Shown here in pieces: positions 44,268 through 54,036 of a DNA stretch of 64,000 nt. The position numbers and the translations under genes are program-made. Source of the DNA: Lachnospiraceae bacterium. GTDB taxonomy: Bacteria; Bacillota; Clostridia; Lachnospirales; Lachnospiraceae. The stretch spans positions 806,001 to 870,000 of the forward strand of contig CABJAM010000001.1 of the NCBI GenBank assembly GCA_902363555.1. The letters run 5' to 3'. The notes under the pieces are model-generated. The model was not told the origin of the DNA. It did not search any database and was given only the letters and a program-made list of their open reading frames with translations. The first letter of the stretch is position 1. Each line of letters opens with the position of its first letter.

Positions 44268-45335
44268 ATGAAGAAAATAGTTTTAACCGGAGGAGGAACG
44301 GCCGGGCACGTGACGCCGAACATTGCCCTGATCCCGGCCCTGAAAAAGGAAGGCTACGAAATTTATTATATCGGTTCTCATAATGGCATTGAAAAGAAGC
44401 TTATTGAGGAATACGGTATTCCCTATTACGGTATATCCTCTGGAAAGCTGCGCCGCTATTTTGATGTGAAAAACTTTACGGACCCGTTCAGAGTGGTCAA
44501 GGGGCTTTTTGACGCCAAAAGTATTATGAAAGAGCTGAAGCCGGATGTGGTATTTTCAAAGGGCGGCTTTGTGTCGGTTCCTGTGGTCATGGCTGCGAAG
44601 AAATGCCATGTGCCGGCGATCATTCACGAATCGGATATGACTCCGGGGCTGGCAAACAAGCTGAGCATCCCTTCGGCCTATAAAGTCTGCTGTAACTTTC
44701 CGGAAACCGTGTCCTATTTACCGGAAGGAAAGGCTGTGCTGACCGGCTCGCCCATCCGCAGGGAGCTCTTTGACGGAAACCGCCTGAATGGTCTGGATTT
44801 TTGTCATTTCAGTATTAATAAGCCGGTGCTTTTGATCATTGGCGGCAGCCTTGGGTCCGTGGCCATCAATAAGGCCGTAAGGAATTTACTGCCGGAGCTT
44901 TTGAAAAAGTATCAGGTGATCCATCTTTGCGGGAAGGGGAATATGGACCCCGCTCTGGACCATCTGGACGGCTATGTGCAGTTTGAATATATTAAAAAAG
45001 AGCTCAGTGACCTGATGGACGCCGCCGATGTTGTGATTTCAAGAGCCGGAGCCAATGCCATCTGTGAGCTGCTGGCCTTAAAAAAACCGGCGATTTTGAT
45101 TCCGCTGCCTGCGGCGTCCAGCCGGGGCGACCAGATTCTTAACGCCCAATCCTTTGAAAAGCAGGGATTTAGCTATCTGCTCAAGGAGGAGGATATGACC
45201 GACGCATCCTTAAAGGATGCCATCGAATATGTATTTGCAAATCGGACCGGCTATATCGAGGCCATGGGAAAAAGTCCGATGAATGATGCGATCAGTATTA
45301 TTGTCAATTTAATAAATGAGGCTGCCGGGAAGTAA
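44268..45335 (+). CDS. murG: MurG, lipid I GlcNAc transferase
   Basis: A 355-residue peripheral membrane glycosyltransferase. It transfers GlcNAc from UDP-GlcNAc to lipid I, giving lipid II for peptidoglycan. Motifs: TGGGTAGHVTPN near the N-terminus, HESDMTPGLANKL, GGSLGSVAINKAV in the middle, SRAGANAICEL and PLPAASSRGDQ in the donor site. It sits outside any mur/fts cluster, as is usual for this clostridial type of MurG. A strong terminator follows. Confidence 0.95.
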   Translation: MKKIVLTGGGTAGHVTPNIALIPALKKEGYEIYYIGSHNGIEKKLIEEYGIPYYGISSGKLRRYFDVKNFTDPFRVVKGLFDAKSIMKELKPDVVFSKGGFVSVPVVMAAKKCHVPAIIHESDMTPGLANKLSIPSAYKVCCNFPETVSYLPEGKAVLTGSPIRRELFDGNRLNGLDFCHFSINKPVLLIIGGSLGSVAINKAVRNLLPELLKKYQVIHLCGKGNMDPALDHLDGYVQFEYIKKELSDLMDAADVVISRAGANAICELLALKKPAILIPLPAASSRGDQILNAQSFEKQGFSYLLKEEDMTDASLKDAIEYVFANRTGYIEAMGKSPMNDAISIIVNLINEAAGK

Positions 45336-45342
45336 AGGATGT

Positions 45343-45393
45343 GATCAGGCTGAAGAAACACGCAGAACGCGTTTTCTCCGGCCTGATTTTTTT
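45343..45393 (+). terminator. Terminator after murG
   Basis: Arms ATCAGGC and GCCTGAT with inner AGAAACACGC/GCGTTTTCT pairing, then T7. Confidence 0.85.
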
Positions 45394-45405
45394 GTGGGGC
45401 GGAAC

Positions 45406-45414
45406 TGGTATAAT
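45406..45414 (+). promoter_or_regulatory. Extended -10 promoter upstream of chbP
   Basis: TGGTATAAT (TGn plus TATAAT) just past the murG terminator, about 105 bases before chbP. The -35 region is poor. Confidence 0.4.
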
Positions 45415-45517
45415 TCGCAATAATAAGCAATTTTTAACACGTCTGGCAATGGCCGTTTTACTCCGGGAATTATATAATTAAAATATCTTATGGATATATG
45501 CGGAGGGTCGATGGACG

Positions 45518-47902
45518 ATGAAGTATGGATATTTTGATAATAAAAAAAGAGAATATGTGATTGACAAAGTGGATCTGCCCACTTCATGGACAAACTATCT
45601 GGGCGTTAAGGATATGTGTGCGGTAGTAAACCACACGGCCGGCGGGTATGTATTTTATAAATCACCGGAGTATCACCGGATCACCCGTTTCAGGCCCAAT
45701 GGCGTGCCGATGGACCGCCCCGGGCATTATGTGTATTTGAGAGATGATGACAGTAAGGATTATTGGAGCATTTCCTGGCAGCCTGTGGGAAAACCGCTGG
45801 ATGAGGCCCGGTATGAGTGCCGGCATGGCCTGTCCTATACAAAATATACATGTGATTACAGTGATATTTATGCGGAACAGACGCTGAGTATTCCACTAGG
45901 TGACCCGGTAGAGCTGTGGGATGTGGTCATTAAAAACAACGATACAAAGCCGAGGAATTTATCCGTTTTTTCGTATTGTGAATTTTCGTTCCACCATATC
46001 AATATGGATAATCAGAACTTTCAGATGAGCATGTATGCCGCGGGTTCGTCCTATGAAGATGGTATTATTGAACATGACTTATTTTATGAGGAGTTCGGTT
46101 TTCAGTATTTTACTTCCAATTTTGAACCGGACAGCTATGATTGTGTGAGAGATAAATTTATCGGTCTGTACCACACCGAGGATAATCCGGCGGCGGTGGA
46201 GAACGGATGCTGTGGCGGAAGCACGGAGCTGGGAAATAATCACTGCGGCTCCCTTCATAAGCGGGTGACCTTAGCGCCCGGGGAGGAAGTGCGGCTTGTA
46301 TTTATGCTCGGGGAAGGCGGCCGGGAGGAAGGCCGTAAAATTCGCGCAAAATACAGCGATACTTCAGCGGTTGACAGGGCTTATGAGGAGCTTTGGGCCT
46401 TTTGGGATAACAAGCTGAATAAGCTTCAAATTGAGACGCCCAATGAAGGTATGAATACGCTGATCAATATTTGGACGCTTTATCAGGCGGAGATCAATGT
46501 TATGTTTTCCCGCTTTGCCTCCTTTATCGAGGTGGGCGGCCGGACCGGTCTGGGTTATCGGGATACGGCGCAGGATTCCATGACCGTTCCCCATTCCAAT
46601 CCGGAAAAATGCAGGCAGAGGATTGTGGAATTACTCCGGGGTCTTGTAAAGGAAGGCTATGGGCTGCATTTATTCCAGCCGGAATGGTTTGATCCCGATA
46701 CGGAAATAAAGCCGTTTAAATCGCCCACAGTGGTGCCTACGCCCAATCTGAAGGATGTGATCCACGGGCTGGAGGATACCTGTTCCGATGATGCTCTCTG
46801 GCTCATCGCATCCATTGTTGAATATATAAAAGAAACCGGTGACATCGATTTTGTGTATGAGGAAATCACCTATGCCGACGGCGGTAAAGGTACGGTTTAC
46901 GAGCATATGACCCGCATCCTTGACTTTTCCACAAGACAGGTGGGAGAAACTGGCGTATGCAAAGGACTTCGGGCCGACTGGAATGACTGTCTGAACCTGG
47001 GCGGTGGCGAGAGTGCCATGGTTTCATTTTTACATTACTGGGCATGTGATAATTTTGTTCAGTTGGCCGCGTATCTTGGGCGGACCGAGGATGTTCAAAA
47101 ATATGAGAAGATTATGGAAAATATCCGTCAGGTAGCTGACCGCGAGCTTTGGGATGACGGCTGGTATATTCGCGGCATTACAAAAAATGGCCGTAAAATC
47201 GGAACGCATGCGGATAAAGAGGGGCGTATCCATCTGGAGTCCAATGCCTGGGCTGTGCTCTCCGGCGCTGTGCCAAAGGATAAGGGCGTAAAGGCTATGG
47301 ATGCGGTTGATGAATATTTATACACCCCCTACGGCATTATGCTCAACGGGCCTGCGTATACGGTGCCGGATGATGATATCGGCTTTGTGACCCGCGTGTA
47401 TCCGGGGCTGAAAGAAAATGCTTCGGTATTCAGCCACCCAAATCCATGGGCATGGGCTGCGGAGTGTACGCTTGGCCGCGGCGACCGGGCTATGAAATTT
47501 TACAATGCCCTCTGCCCGTATTACCACAATGATAAGATTGAGGTGCGGGAAGCGGAGCCTTATTCCTACTGCCAGTTTATTATGGGGAAGGCGCACACGG
47601 CCTATGGCCGGGCAAGACACCCGTTTATGACCGGAAGCGGCGGCTGGGCCTATTATTCAGTGACCCACTATATCCTCGGGATAAAGCCGGATCTGGATGA
47701 ATTGAAGATCGATCCTTGTGTACCCTCAGACTGGAAGGAATTTTCAGTGACACGGGCATGGAGGAACGGAAAGTATCACATTCATGTGACGAATCCTGAT
47801 GGCGTTATGAAAGGTGTAAAGAGCCTTATGCTGGATGGAAAAGCTGTGGATAAAATCCCGGCGCTTGAAGGTGAACATGAAGTACGGGTAGTCATGGGAT
47901 AA
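45518..47902 (+). CDS. chbP: N,N'-diacetylchitobiose phosphorylase (GH94)
   Basis: A 794-residue GH94 enzyme that splits (GlcNAc)2 with phosphate into GlcNAc-1-phosphate and GlcNAc. It follows the known Vibrio chitobiose phosphorylase along its length as I recall it: start MKYGYFDNKKREYVI, HYVYLRDDDSKDYWSISWQP, RFASFIEVGGRTGLGYRDTA, the catalytic Asp in LRADWNDCLNLGGGES (about 490), and SHPNPWAWAAE. These features favour chitobiose over cellobiose phosphorylase. No signal peptide, so it works on imported sugar. The next gene is a phosphohexomutase, and a sugar ABC transporter lies downstream. Substrate call is by similarity only. Confidence 0.85.
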   Translation: MKYGYFDNKKREYVIDKVDLPTSWTNYLGVKDMCAVVNHTAGGYVFYKSPEYHRITRFRPNGVPMDRPGHYVYLRDDDSKDYWSISWQPVGKPLDEARYECRHGLSYTKYTCDYSDIYAEQTLSIPLGDPVELWDVVIKNNDTKPRNLSVFSYCEFSFHHINMDNQNFQMSMYAAGSSYEDGIIEHDLFYEEFGFQYFTSNFEPDSYDCVRDKFIGLYHTEDNPAAVENGCCGGSTELGNNHCGSLHKRVTLAPGEEVRLVFMLGEGGREEGRKIRAKYSDTSAVDRAYEELWAFWDNKLNKLQIETPNEGMNTLINIWTLYQAEINVMFSRFASFIEVGGRTGLGYRDTAQDSMTVPHSNPEKCRQRIVELLRGLVKEGYGLHLFQPEWFDPDTEIKPFKSPTVVPTPNLKDVIHGLEDTCSDDALWLIASIVEYIKETGDIDFVYEEITYADGGKGTVYEHMTRILDFSTRQVGETGVCKGLRADWNDCLNLGGGESAMVSFLHYWACDNFVQLAAYLGRTEDVQKYEKIMENIRQVADRELWDDGWYIRGITKNGRKIGTHADKEGRIHLESNAWAVLSGAVPKDKGVKAMDAVDEYLYTPYGIMLNGPAYTVPDDDIGFVTRVYPGLKENASVFSHPNPWAWAAECTLGRGDRAMKFYNALCPYYHNDKIEVREAEPYSYCQFIMGKAHTAYGRARHPFMTGSGGWAYYSVTHYILGIKPDLDELKIDPCVPSDWKEFSVTRAWRNGKYHIHVTNPDGVMKGVKSLMLDGKAVDKIPALEGEHEVRVVMG

Positions 47903-47968
47903 GCTGTGTGCATATGCGTAACCGTTCGTTCCTTAAAACGGATACAGATATTGATAAGGAGTGGGAAT

Positions 47969-49381
47969 ATGATTAAATTTGGTACAGGCGGCTGGAGAGC
48001 CATTATTGGCGACGAATTTACAAAGGCAAATATACAGAGGTTATCTCAGGGGCTGGCTGCGAAAATGAAGCATGAGGGTGTGGACGGCGAAGGTATTGTC
48101 ATGGGCTATGACCGCCGGTTCCTCTCAAAGGAAGCTATGCACTGGGCTGCGGAAATTTTTGCGGCGCAAAATATAAAGGTTTATATTATCAATCATTCTG
48201 AGCCGACGCCGCTTGTTATGTTTTATGTGGAGAAGCATCAGCTCCACTATGGCATGATGGTGACTGCCAGCCATAATCCGGCGATTTACAATGGTATTAA
48301 AATATTTACGTATGGCGGCCGTGATGCCGACGAGATCCAGACACAGGAAATCGAAACGTATATCGGCCAGGTGTGCGATGAAGATATTATTGCCATGGAT
48401 TACGATATGGGTGTGGAGAAAGGTTTGATCATCGACATCCGGCCAAGAAATGAGTATCTGGATAATATTATCAAGGAAATTGATATGAACGCCATCCGGG
48501 AGCGGGGGCTGCGGATCGTCCTGGACCCCATGTACGGTGTCAGCGAGACGTCTCTTAAAACAATCCTGCTCACGGCGCGGTGCGAGGTGGAAACGATCCA
48601 TGAGCGCCACGATACGCTGTTTGGAGGAAAATTGCCGGCGCCCAATGTGGATACGCTGCGGCCGCTGCAAAACTTTGTGACCGATAAGCATTTTGATCTG
48701 GGAATCGCCACCGATGGTGATGCCGACCGGATCGGTATTATTGATGACACCGGGCGTTTTCTGCATCCCAATGATATTCTGGTCGTGCTTTATTACTATC
48801 TTGTGAAGTACCGGGGCTGGCATGGACCTGCGGTGCGCAATATTGCCACCACGCATATGCTGGACCGCATTGCCGCAAAGTACGGTGAAAAATGCTATGA
48901 GGTTCCGGTAGGTTTTAAGTATATTTCTTCAAAGATGATCGAGACAAATGCGATTTTAGGCGGCGAGTCCTCGGGCGGTCTTACGGTGCGCGGACATATT
49001 CATGGCAAAGACGGCATTTACGCTGCTGCGCTGCTTGTGGAAATGCTTGCCGTGACCGGGAAAAAGCTGTCGGAGATCATGGACGGGATTCGTGAGGAAT
49101 TTGGCCAGATCCATATGGAGGAAAGAGATTATAAATTTACTCCGGAAAAGAAATACGAGATTTATAACCGTATTCTTGTGGATAAAGAGCTGCCTGCACT
49201 GCCCTATGATGTGGATAAAATTTCATATCTGGACGGATGTAAAATATATTTCAAAAACGGCGGATGGGTCATTGCCCGTTTTTCAGGAACGGAGCCGCTG
49301 CTGCGGATTTTCTGTGAGATGGGCCAGCCGGAGGATGCCGCCAATGTCTGCCGCATATTTGAACAATTTTTAAATATTTAA
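47969..49381 (+). CDS. Phosphohexomutase, probably acting on GlcNAc-1-P
   Basis: A 470-residue alpha-D-phosphohexomutase. The phosphoserine loop is TASHNPAIYNG (about 100), metal loop DGDADRIG (about 252), sugar loop GGESSGG (about 350), and phosphate loop RFSGTEPLLR near the C-terminus. ATG at 47969 follows AAGGAG; the frame runs further back without a start as good. It lies 66 bases after chbP, so it probably converts the GlcNAc-1-phosphate made there to GlcNAc-6-phosphate. Phosphoglucomutase or phosphomannomutase activity cannot be excluded. Confidence 0.87.
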   Translation: MIKFGTGGWRAIIGDEFTKANIQRLSQGLAAKMKHEGVDGEGIVMGYDRRFLSKEAMHWAAEIFAAQNIKVYIINHSEPTPLVMFYVEKHQLHYGMMVTASHNPAIYNGIKIFTYGGRDADEIQTQEIETYIGQVCDEDIIAMDYDMGVEKGLIIDIRPRNEYLDNIIKEIDMNAIRERGLRIVLDPMYGVSETSLKTILLTARCEVETIHERHDTLFGGKLPAPNVDTLRPLQNFVTDKHFDLGIATDGDADRIGIIDDTGRFLHPNDILVVLYYYLVKYRGWHGPAVRNIATTHMLDRIAAKYGEKCYEVPVGFKYISSKMIETNAILGGESSGGLTVRGHIHGKDGIYAAALLVEMLAVTGKKLSEIMDGIREEFGQIHMEERDYKFTPEKKYEIYNRILVDKELPALPYDVDKISYLDGCKIYFKNGGWVIARFSGTEPLLRIFCEMGQPEDAANVCRIFEQFLNI

Positions 49382-49396
49382 CGGATAATCAAGATA

Positions 49397-49437
49397 AAAG
49401 TATCGCAAAGCATAATTTGTTTGCGGTACTTTTTTTC
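49397..49437 (+). terminator. Terminator after the mutase gene
   Basis: AAAGTATCGCAAA and TTTGCGGTACTTT pair around a short loop, followed by T7. Confidence 0.85.
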
Positions 49438-49462
49438 TTTTGAGGACGAACGCGACATTGTA

Positions 49463-49471
49463 TGATATAAT
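49463..49471 (+). promoter_or_regulatory. Extended -10 promoter of the YesM-type kinase gene
   Basis: TGATATAAT followed by AGGAG. Nearly the same string precedes the YesN-type regulator gene at 54932, suggesting matched expression. Confidence 0.5.
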
Positions 49472-49556
49472 AGGAGTCTGGGGCGGGCGTTTTGAAATAT
49501 AACCGTCCGGCCCATGGGAATGGTTAAGACGAATTAAATTCTGGGAGGATTTATAG

Positions 49557-51353
49557 ATGCGCAGGAAAAAGTATTCACTGAAAGGGAAGGTACTGGGCTT
49601 TTTGTTTGCCAGTTGGCTGCTGCCCATACTGATGATGATCATCGTTTTTATTTATTATCTGGTCAGCCATCATTACCAGAATGTGAGCAACAATCTGATG
49701 GAGCAGCTTGCTTATAATGTAAATCTGTGCATGGAGCGGCTGGACAACTGCACCGACGGCTCCAGACAGGCCACCTACGACCGGGTGATCCAGAATGCAT
49801 ACAATGAATATATGCGGATCAGCAACCGCAGCAGTGAGAATCCGGAGGACGATACGGCTAAGGATGCCAATGCCTATGACGATTACCGGCGAAAGGTCAA
49901 CGATTATATGGCTCAGGAATACAGCCGCAGTGAGTATTTTCAAAATGTAATATTTTTTATGCAGGATAATCCATCCAGATATTGCTATACCTTCAGCACC
50001 CGCGCAGGCGGAAGCCAGAGGACCGTTACAAATTACTGGCAGGAGGACCATGATCACGTTCTGGAATTTGCCAGTACGCTGGATACAAATATTGGTTTTT
50101 ATGAAAATGATGGACGTCTTTATCTTGTGCGAAATATGGTCGATACGTCCTTTCAGACCATGGGTGTGCTCGTCATGCGGCTCAATGACAGCTTTATTTT
50201 TGGCAATCTCCACAGTATGCCATGGACCACGGCGCTGACCATGGATTTTGCCGGTTATCAGACAGCGCTTGACGGTGATTTTATCGACGAACTGGGGATT
50301 AATAAGGGCGAGCCTTTAAAGGGCAGCGGCCAGATCAGCCTGTCACATGACATGTATATTTATTATACCGGAAGAAATATCGACTATACGATCCGGCTGA
50401 TCATGCAGGTGGACCGTGAGGCTATGATGAATCCATTTTACGGTTATCCGTATGTGATGGCCGGTGTGTTTATTATGATGATACCTCTGTCGTTGTTTTT
50501 TATACGGACATATCAGACCCATGTGACGCAGCCGGTGAAGAAGCTCATGGATGGCGCAGCAGAGATTGAAAAAGGGAATCTGGGCTTTCAGATGGAGAAT
50601 CAGGAGCGCAGCCAGGAATTTTATTATCTTGAGGAGTCCTTTAACAGCATGTCCAGGCGGTTAAAGCAGCAGTTTGACCATATTTATCAGGAGGAGATCG
50701 CCATAAGGGATGCACGGATCATGGCGCTCCAATCCCATATTAATCCGCATTTTATGAATAATACGCTGGAGATCATTAACTGGGAAGCGCGGTTGAACGG
50801 CGATGTGAAGGTTTCCAAAATGATCGAGGCGCTTGGAACGCTTATGGATGCGGCCATTGACCGGAAAAAACGGTCGGTCATCCGGCTGGCGGAGGAGATG
50901 ATTTATGTAAACTCATACTTATATATTACAACGGAACGGCTTGGGAAGCGTCTGACGGTAGAACAGGATCTGCCCAAGGATATTATGGATATTTTTGTGC
51001 CCCGCCTGATCTTGCAGCCTGTGATTGAAAATGCAATTGAACATGGGATCATTCCAAACCGCAAAGGAACGGTGCGGATTCATGGGCAGCGCGTGGACGA
51101 TTACCTGTATTTGGATATCATTAATGATGGAACTATGTCGGATGAGGACCGTGAGCATATACATAAGCTGCTTGATAATGATTATGATACGAGCCAGGAG
51201 AGCTCCGGAAGCATGGGCATAGCCAATGTAAATCAGCGCCTGCGGATCATTTACGGGGATGAATGCGGCCTGTCTCTTGAGGCGCTGGACGAAAGCCATG
51301 TCCGTGCCCGGCTCAAAATCCGCATCCTTGACGAAACGCAGCAACCCGAATAA
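49557..51353 (+). CDS. YesM-type sensor histidine kinase
   Basis: A 598-residue membrane kinase. Helix 1 at about 12-34, a 265-residue external sensor domain, helix 2 at about 302-322, a HAMP segment (VTQPVKKLMDGAAEIEKGN), and a His-kinase domain with LQSHINPHFMNNTLEIINW (phospho-His) and HATPase motif QPVIENAIEHG. This class pairs with YesN/AraC regulators to control sugar ABC transporters. The matching regulator is at 55009, after the transporter genes. Confidence 0.92.
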   Translation: MRRKKYSLKGKVLGFLFASWLLPILMMIIVFIYYLVSHHYQNVSNNLMEQLAYNVNLCMERLDNCTDGSRQATYDRVIQNAYNEYMRISNRSSENPEDDTAKDANAYDDYRRKVNDYMAQEYSRSEYFQNVIFFMQDNPSRYCYTFSTRAGGSQRTVTNYWQEDHDHVLEFASTLDTNIGFYENDGRLYLVRNMVDTSFQTMGVLVMRLNDSFIFGNLHSMPWTTALTMDFAGYQTALDGDFIDELGINKGEPLKGSGQISLSHDMYIYYTGRNIDYTIRLIMQVDREAMMNPFYGYPYVMAGVFIMMIPLSLFFIRTYQTHVTQPVKKLMDGAAEIEKGNLGFQMENQERSQEFYYLEESFNSMSRRLKQQFDHIYQEEIAIRDARIMALQSHINPHFMNNTLEIINWEARLNGDVKVSKMIEALGTLMDAAIDRKKRSVIRLAEEMIYVNSYLYITTERLGKRLTVEQDLPKDIMDIFVPRLILQPVIENAIEHGIIPNRKGTVRIHGQRVDDYLYLDIINDGTMSDEDREHIHKLLDNDYDTSQESSGSMGIANVNQRLRIIYGDECGLSLEALDESHVRARLKIRILDETQQPE

Positions 51354-51363
51354 AATCCAAAAT

Positions 51364-51386
51364 AAAAGCGGCTTCGGCCGCTTTTT
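51364..51386 (+). terminator. Terminator after the YesM-type kinase gene
   Basis: Perfect AAAAGCGGC-TTCG-GCCGCTTTT hairpin with T5. Confidence 0.9.
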
Positions 51387-51572
51387 GCGCGAAGCGACGA
51401 CCCGGCAATGTGCAACCCGTATAGTGGTTTTTGTCATTTTTTGTCGGGCAGAGACAAATAGAACAATAAAATACAATAAATACCAAGTTTGGTTGTTTAT
51501 TTTTTTGCTCAAATAAGCGATAATAAACTCACAAACACATACGGATGTTTTAAACAAGGAGGAGGATTCTAA

Positions 51573-53018
51573 ATGAAAAAGGGAATCGCATTATTATTAT
51601 CAATCGTTATGGTTTGCTCATTAGCCGCAGGCTGCGGCTCAGGCTCCAGTGAAACAAAGGCTCCGGAAACCAAAGCTCCGGCAGCGACCACAGGTGAAAC
51701 AAAAGGCGGCGCAGAAACGACTGCCGAAACAAAAGAAGCTCAGACAGATGCTGCTAACCCTGTTGAATTAAACGTAGTTACCACTTATGCAGGTAATGAC
51801 AGCAATGCTCCCAATTATAACGAAGCAGTTAAAGCATGGGAAGAAGCTACCGGCAACACAGTGATCGATGGTTCTCAGACATCCAACGAAGCATTTAAAG
51901 CTCAGGTAGCCAATGACTTCCAGACCGGTTCCGAACCCGACGTTCTGTTCTACTTCACAGGCGCCGATGCCAATTCCTTTATCGATGGCGGCAAGGTTAT
52001 GAGCCTTGATGAAATCCGTGCAGAGTATCCGGAATATGGCGCTAACATGGACGATGCAAAAATCCCATCAGCAACCAATGGCAAGAAATACGTTCTTCCT
52101 GTAAATGGTATTTGGGAATCCATGTTCATCAACACAAGAGTACTTGAAGAAGCCGGCGTTGAAGTTCCCGGAGCAGACTACACATGGGATCAGTTCCTGG
52201 CAGACTGCGAAAAGATCAAAGCCGCAGGCAAAACACCGATCGCTGTTGCACTTGGCGAGGTTCCTCACTACTGGTTCGAGTTCAGCATCTATAATTACAA
52301 TGGTCTTGACAATCACCTGAAACTGCCCGCATCCGCAGAAGATGAAATCGGACAGAACTGGGTTAAAGGTATCGAAGACATTAAGGCTCTTTACGATGCC
52401 GGATATATGCCAGCCAACACAAATTCCGCAACAGACGCAGAAACACTGGAGCTGTTCTACCAGGATGAAGCCGCATTCCTTATCGACGGTAACTGGAGAA
52501 TCGGCGGTATCCTTCAGTCCTGCCAGTCTGACCCGGATGATGAGTCCACTTTGGATACAGAAGAACTTGAAAAATTTGCAGTTGGCTATGTTCCTGCAAA
52601 GGAAAACAGAAAATCTACCGACCTGATCGGCGGATGTACAGCAGGCTACTACATCACAAAGAAAGCATGGGATGATCCTGAAAAGAGAGCCGCTGCTGTA
52701 AACTTCGTAGAGTATATGACCGGTGATGACATTGTTATGAAATTCTCCGGCGTAGGTTCACACGCACTGAAAAATGCACCGGACATTGATCTGTCACAGT
52801 TCAATTCGCTGCAGGTGAAAGCTATCGATATGGTTAAAGGTGCCACAGGCTTTGTAGGCGCTGTACAGGATTCCATTTCCACACCTTGCCGTGTTCCATT
52901 ATTTGATGGTATGCCTAAGCTGGTGACCGGCGATACGGACATTACAAGCGCTGTACAGGAATGTATCGATCTGATGGCTGAAGAAGCTGCTGGCGGCGGA
53001 GAGACAGCAGCAGAATAA
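51573..53018 (+). CDS. Sugar ABC transporter substrate-binding lipoprotein
   Basis: A 481-residue extracellular lipoprotein. Signal peptide with lipobox SLAAGC (Cys21 is lipidated), then a Thr/Glu/Lys/Ala-rich linker to about residue 60, and a family-1 solute-binding fold (NVVTTYAGNDSNAPNYNEAV, YYITKKAW). AGGAGGAGG precedes the ATG. Two permease genes follow. Near the chitobiose genes, a GlcNAc-containing oligosaccharide is a fair guess for the ligand, but nothing in the sequence fixes it. Confidence 0.93.
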   Translation: MKKGIALLLSIVMVCSLAAGCGSGSSETKAPETKAPAATTGETKGGAETTAETKEAQTDAANPVELNVVTTYAGNDSNAPNYNEAVKAWEEATGNTVIDGSQTSNEAFKAQVANDFQTGSEPDVLFYFTGADANSFIDGGKVMSLDEIRAEYPEYGANMDDAKIPSATNGKKYVLPVNGIWESMFINTRVLEEAGVEVPGADYTWDQFLADCEKIKAAGKTPIAVALGEVPHYWFEFSIYNYNGLDNHLKLPASAEDEIGQNWVKGIEDIKALYDAGYMPANTNSATDAETLELFYQDEAAFLIDGNWRIGGILQSCQSDPDDESTLDTEELEKFAVGYVPAKENRKSTDLIGGCTAGYYITKKAWDDPEKRAAAVNFVEYMTGDDIVMKFSGVGSHALKNAPDIDLSQFNSLQVKAIDMVKGATGFVGAVQDSISTPCRVPLFDGMPKLVTGDTDITSAVQECIDLMAEEAAGGGETAAE

Positions 53019-53068
53019 AATATGAATCTCAGGATTCCGTATTGTTTGGTTGTGAGTGTATGATTTTA

Positions 53069-53109
53069 AGAGCCGGAGATGGTATAAAAGCTCGTCTCCG
53101 GCTCTTTTT
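53069..53109 (+). terminator. Intra-operon terminator between binding protein and permease
   Basis: Perfect 11-bp AGAGCCGGAGA/TCTCCGGCTCT hairpin with T5. Partial read-through would keep the binding protein in excess over the permeases. Confidence 0.8.
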
Positions 53110-53128
53110 CTAAGAAAAGGGTGAAGTT

Positions 53129-54016
53129 ATGGGTGCAAATATTTATAAAAATAAAAAACCGCTGCTTCTGTTCTTAATACCGGCCTTCGCATTTATGGTC
53201 GTTTACCTGTACTATCCGTTCTTTATGAACATTCTGAACAGCTTTCAGAATATCGCCGGTATGGGCGAGGCAAGCAAGGGGCTTAATTCCCCGTGGTACT
53301 CCAATTATGTGGAGATGTTTACAGACCCCAACATGCGTACAGCAATTGTCAATACGCTGATTATGATGGTAGTCACACTGATCGGCCAGGTCGGTATCGC
53401 TTTAATACTGGCACTTCTGGTGGATAATATCCGCCATGCTCAAAAGTTTTTCCGTGTCGTTTATTTCTTCCCGATCATTATTTCAGCTACAGCGCTGGGT
53501 TTACTGTTTAACCTGATCTTCCTTTATAAAACCGGTATGATCAACCAGGTCCTCCAATCGCTGGGCGCGTCGGAGCTTACAAACTGGAAGGATGAGGCGC
53601 ACGCGCTCGTTACAATGATGCTGCCGGTTATGTGGCAGTATGTGGGCTTCTATTTTATCATTATTGTCACCGGCCTGAATAATATTTCCAATGACCTGTA
53701 TGAGGCCGCCTCCATCGACGGCGCCAGCCGCTGGCAGAGAGTCCGCTACCTGAGTATTCCTCTGATACACAATGTTTTATGTACATGTGCGGTTCTGGCA
53801 ATCACCGGCGCACTGAAAGTATTCGACTTACCGTGGGTAATGTTCCCCAAGGGAATGCCGCTGGATAAAACGTGGATGACGGGTACATACATGTATTATC
53901 AGATTATGAACCGCAATAACACCGATTATAGTGCAGCTATCGCAGTATTGATCGCAGTTCTAGGTATTGTTATTTCCAGAATCGTTAATGTTGTGTTCAA
54001 AGAAAAGGATTATTAA
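53129..54016 (+). CDS. Sugar ABC transporter permease (MalF/UgpA type)
   Basis: A 295-residue membrane protein with six predicted helices. The EAA loop YEAASIDGASRWQRVRYLSIPLI (about 190-212) contacts the ATPase. Together with the next gene it forms the CUT1 sugar channel. No ATP-binding subunit is encoded nearby, so a shared MsmK-like ATPase must be used. Confidence 0.93.
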   Translation: MGANIYKNKKPLLLFLIPAFAFMVVYLYYPFFMNILNSFQNIAGMGEASKGLNSPWYSNYVEMFTDPNMRTAIVNTLIMMVVTLIGQVGIALILALLVDNIRHAQKFFRVVYFFPIIISATALGLLFNLIFLYKTGMINQVLQSLGASELTNWKDEAHALVTMMLPVMWQYVGFYFIIIVTGLNNISNDLYEAASIDGASRWQRVRYLSIPLIHNVLCTCAVLAITGALKVFDLPWVMFPKGMPLDKTWMTGTYMYYQIMNRNNTDYSAAIAVLIAVLGIVISRIVNVVFKEKDY

Positions 54017-54036
54017 AGAAGGGGCAGGATGTAATT

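Noticed and set aside
45518..47902. Cellobiose phosphorylase
   Set aside because: N-terminal and catalytic segments follow the chitobiose phosphorylase pattern more closely than cellobiose enzymes; kept only as an alternative.
48125..48856. 243-codon minus-strand frame
   Set aside because: Antisense to the phosphohexomutase; no recognisable domain.
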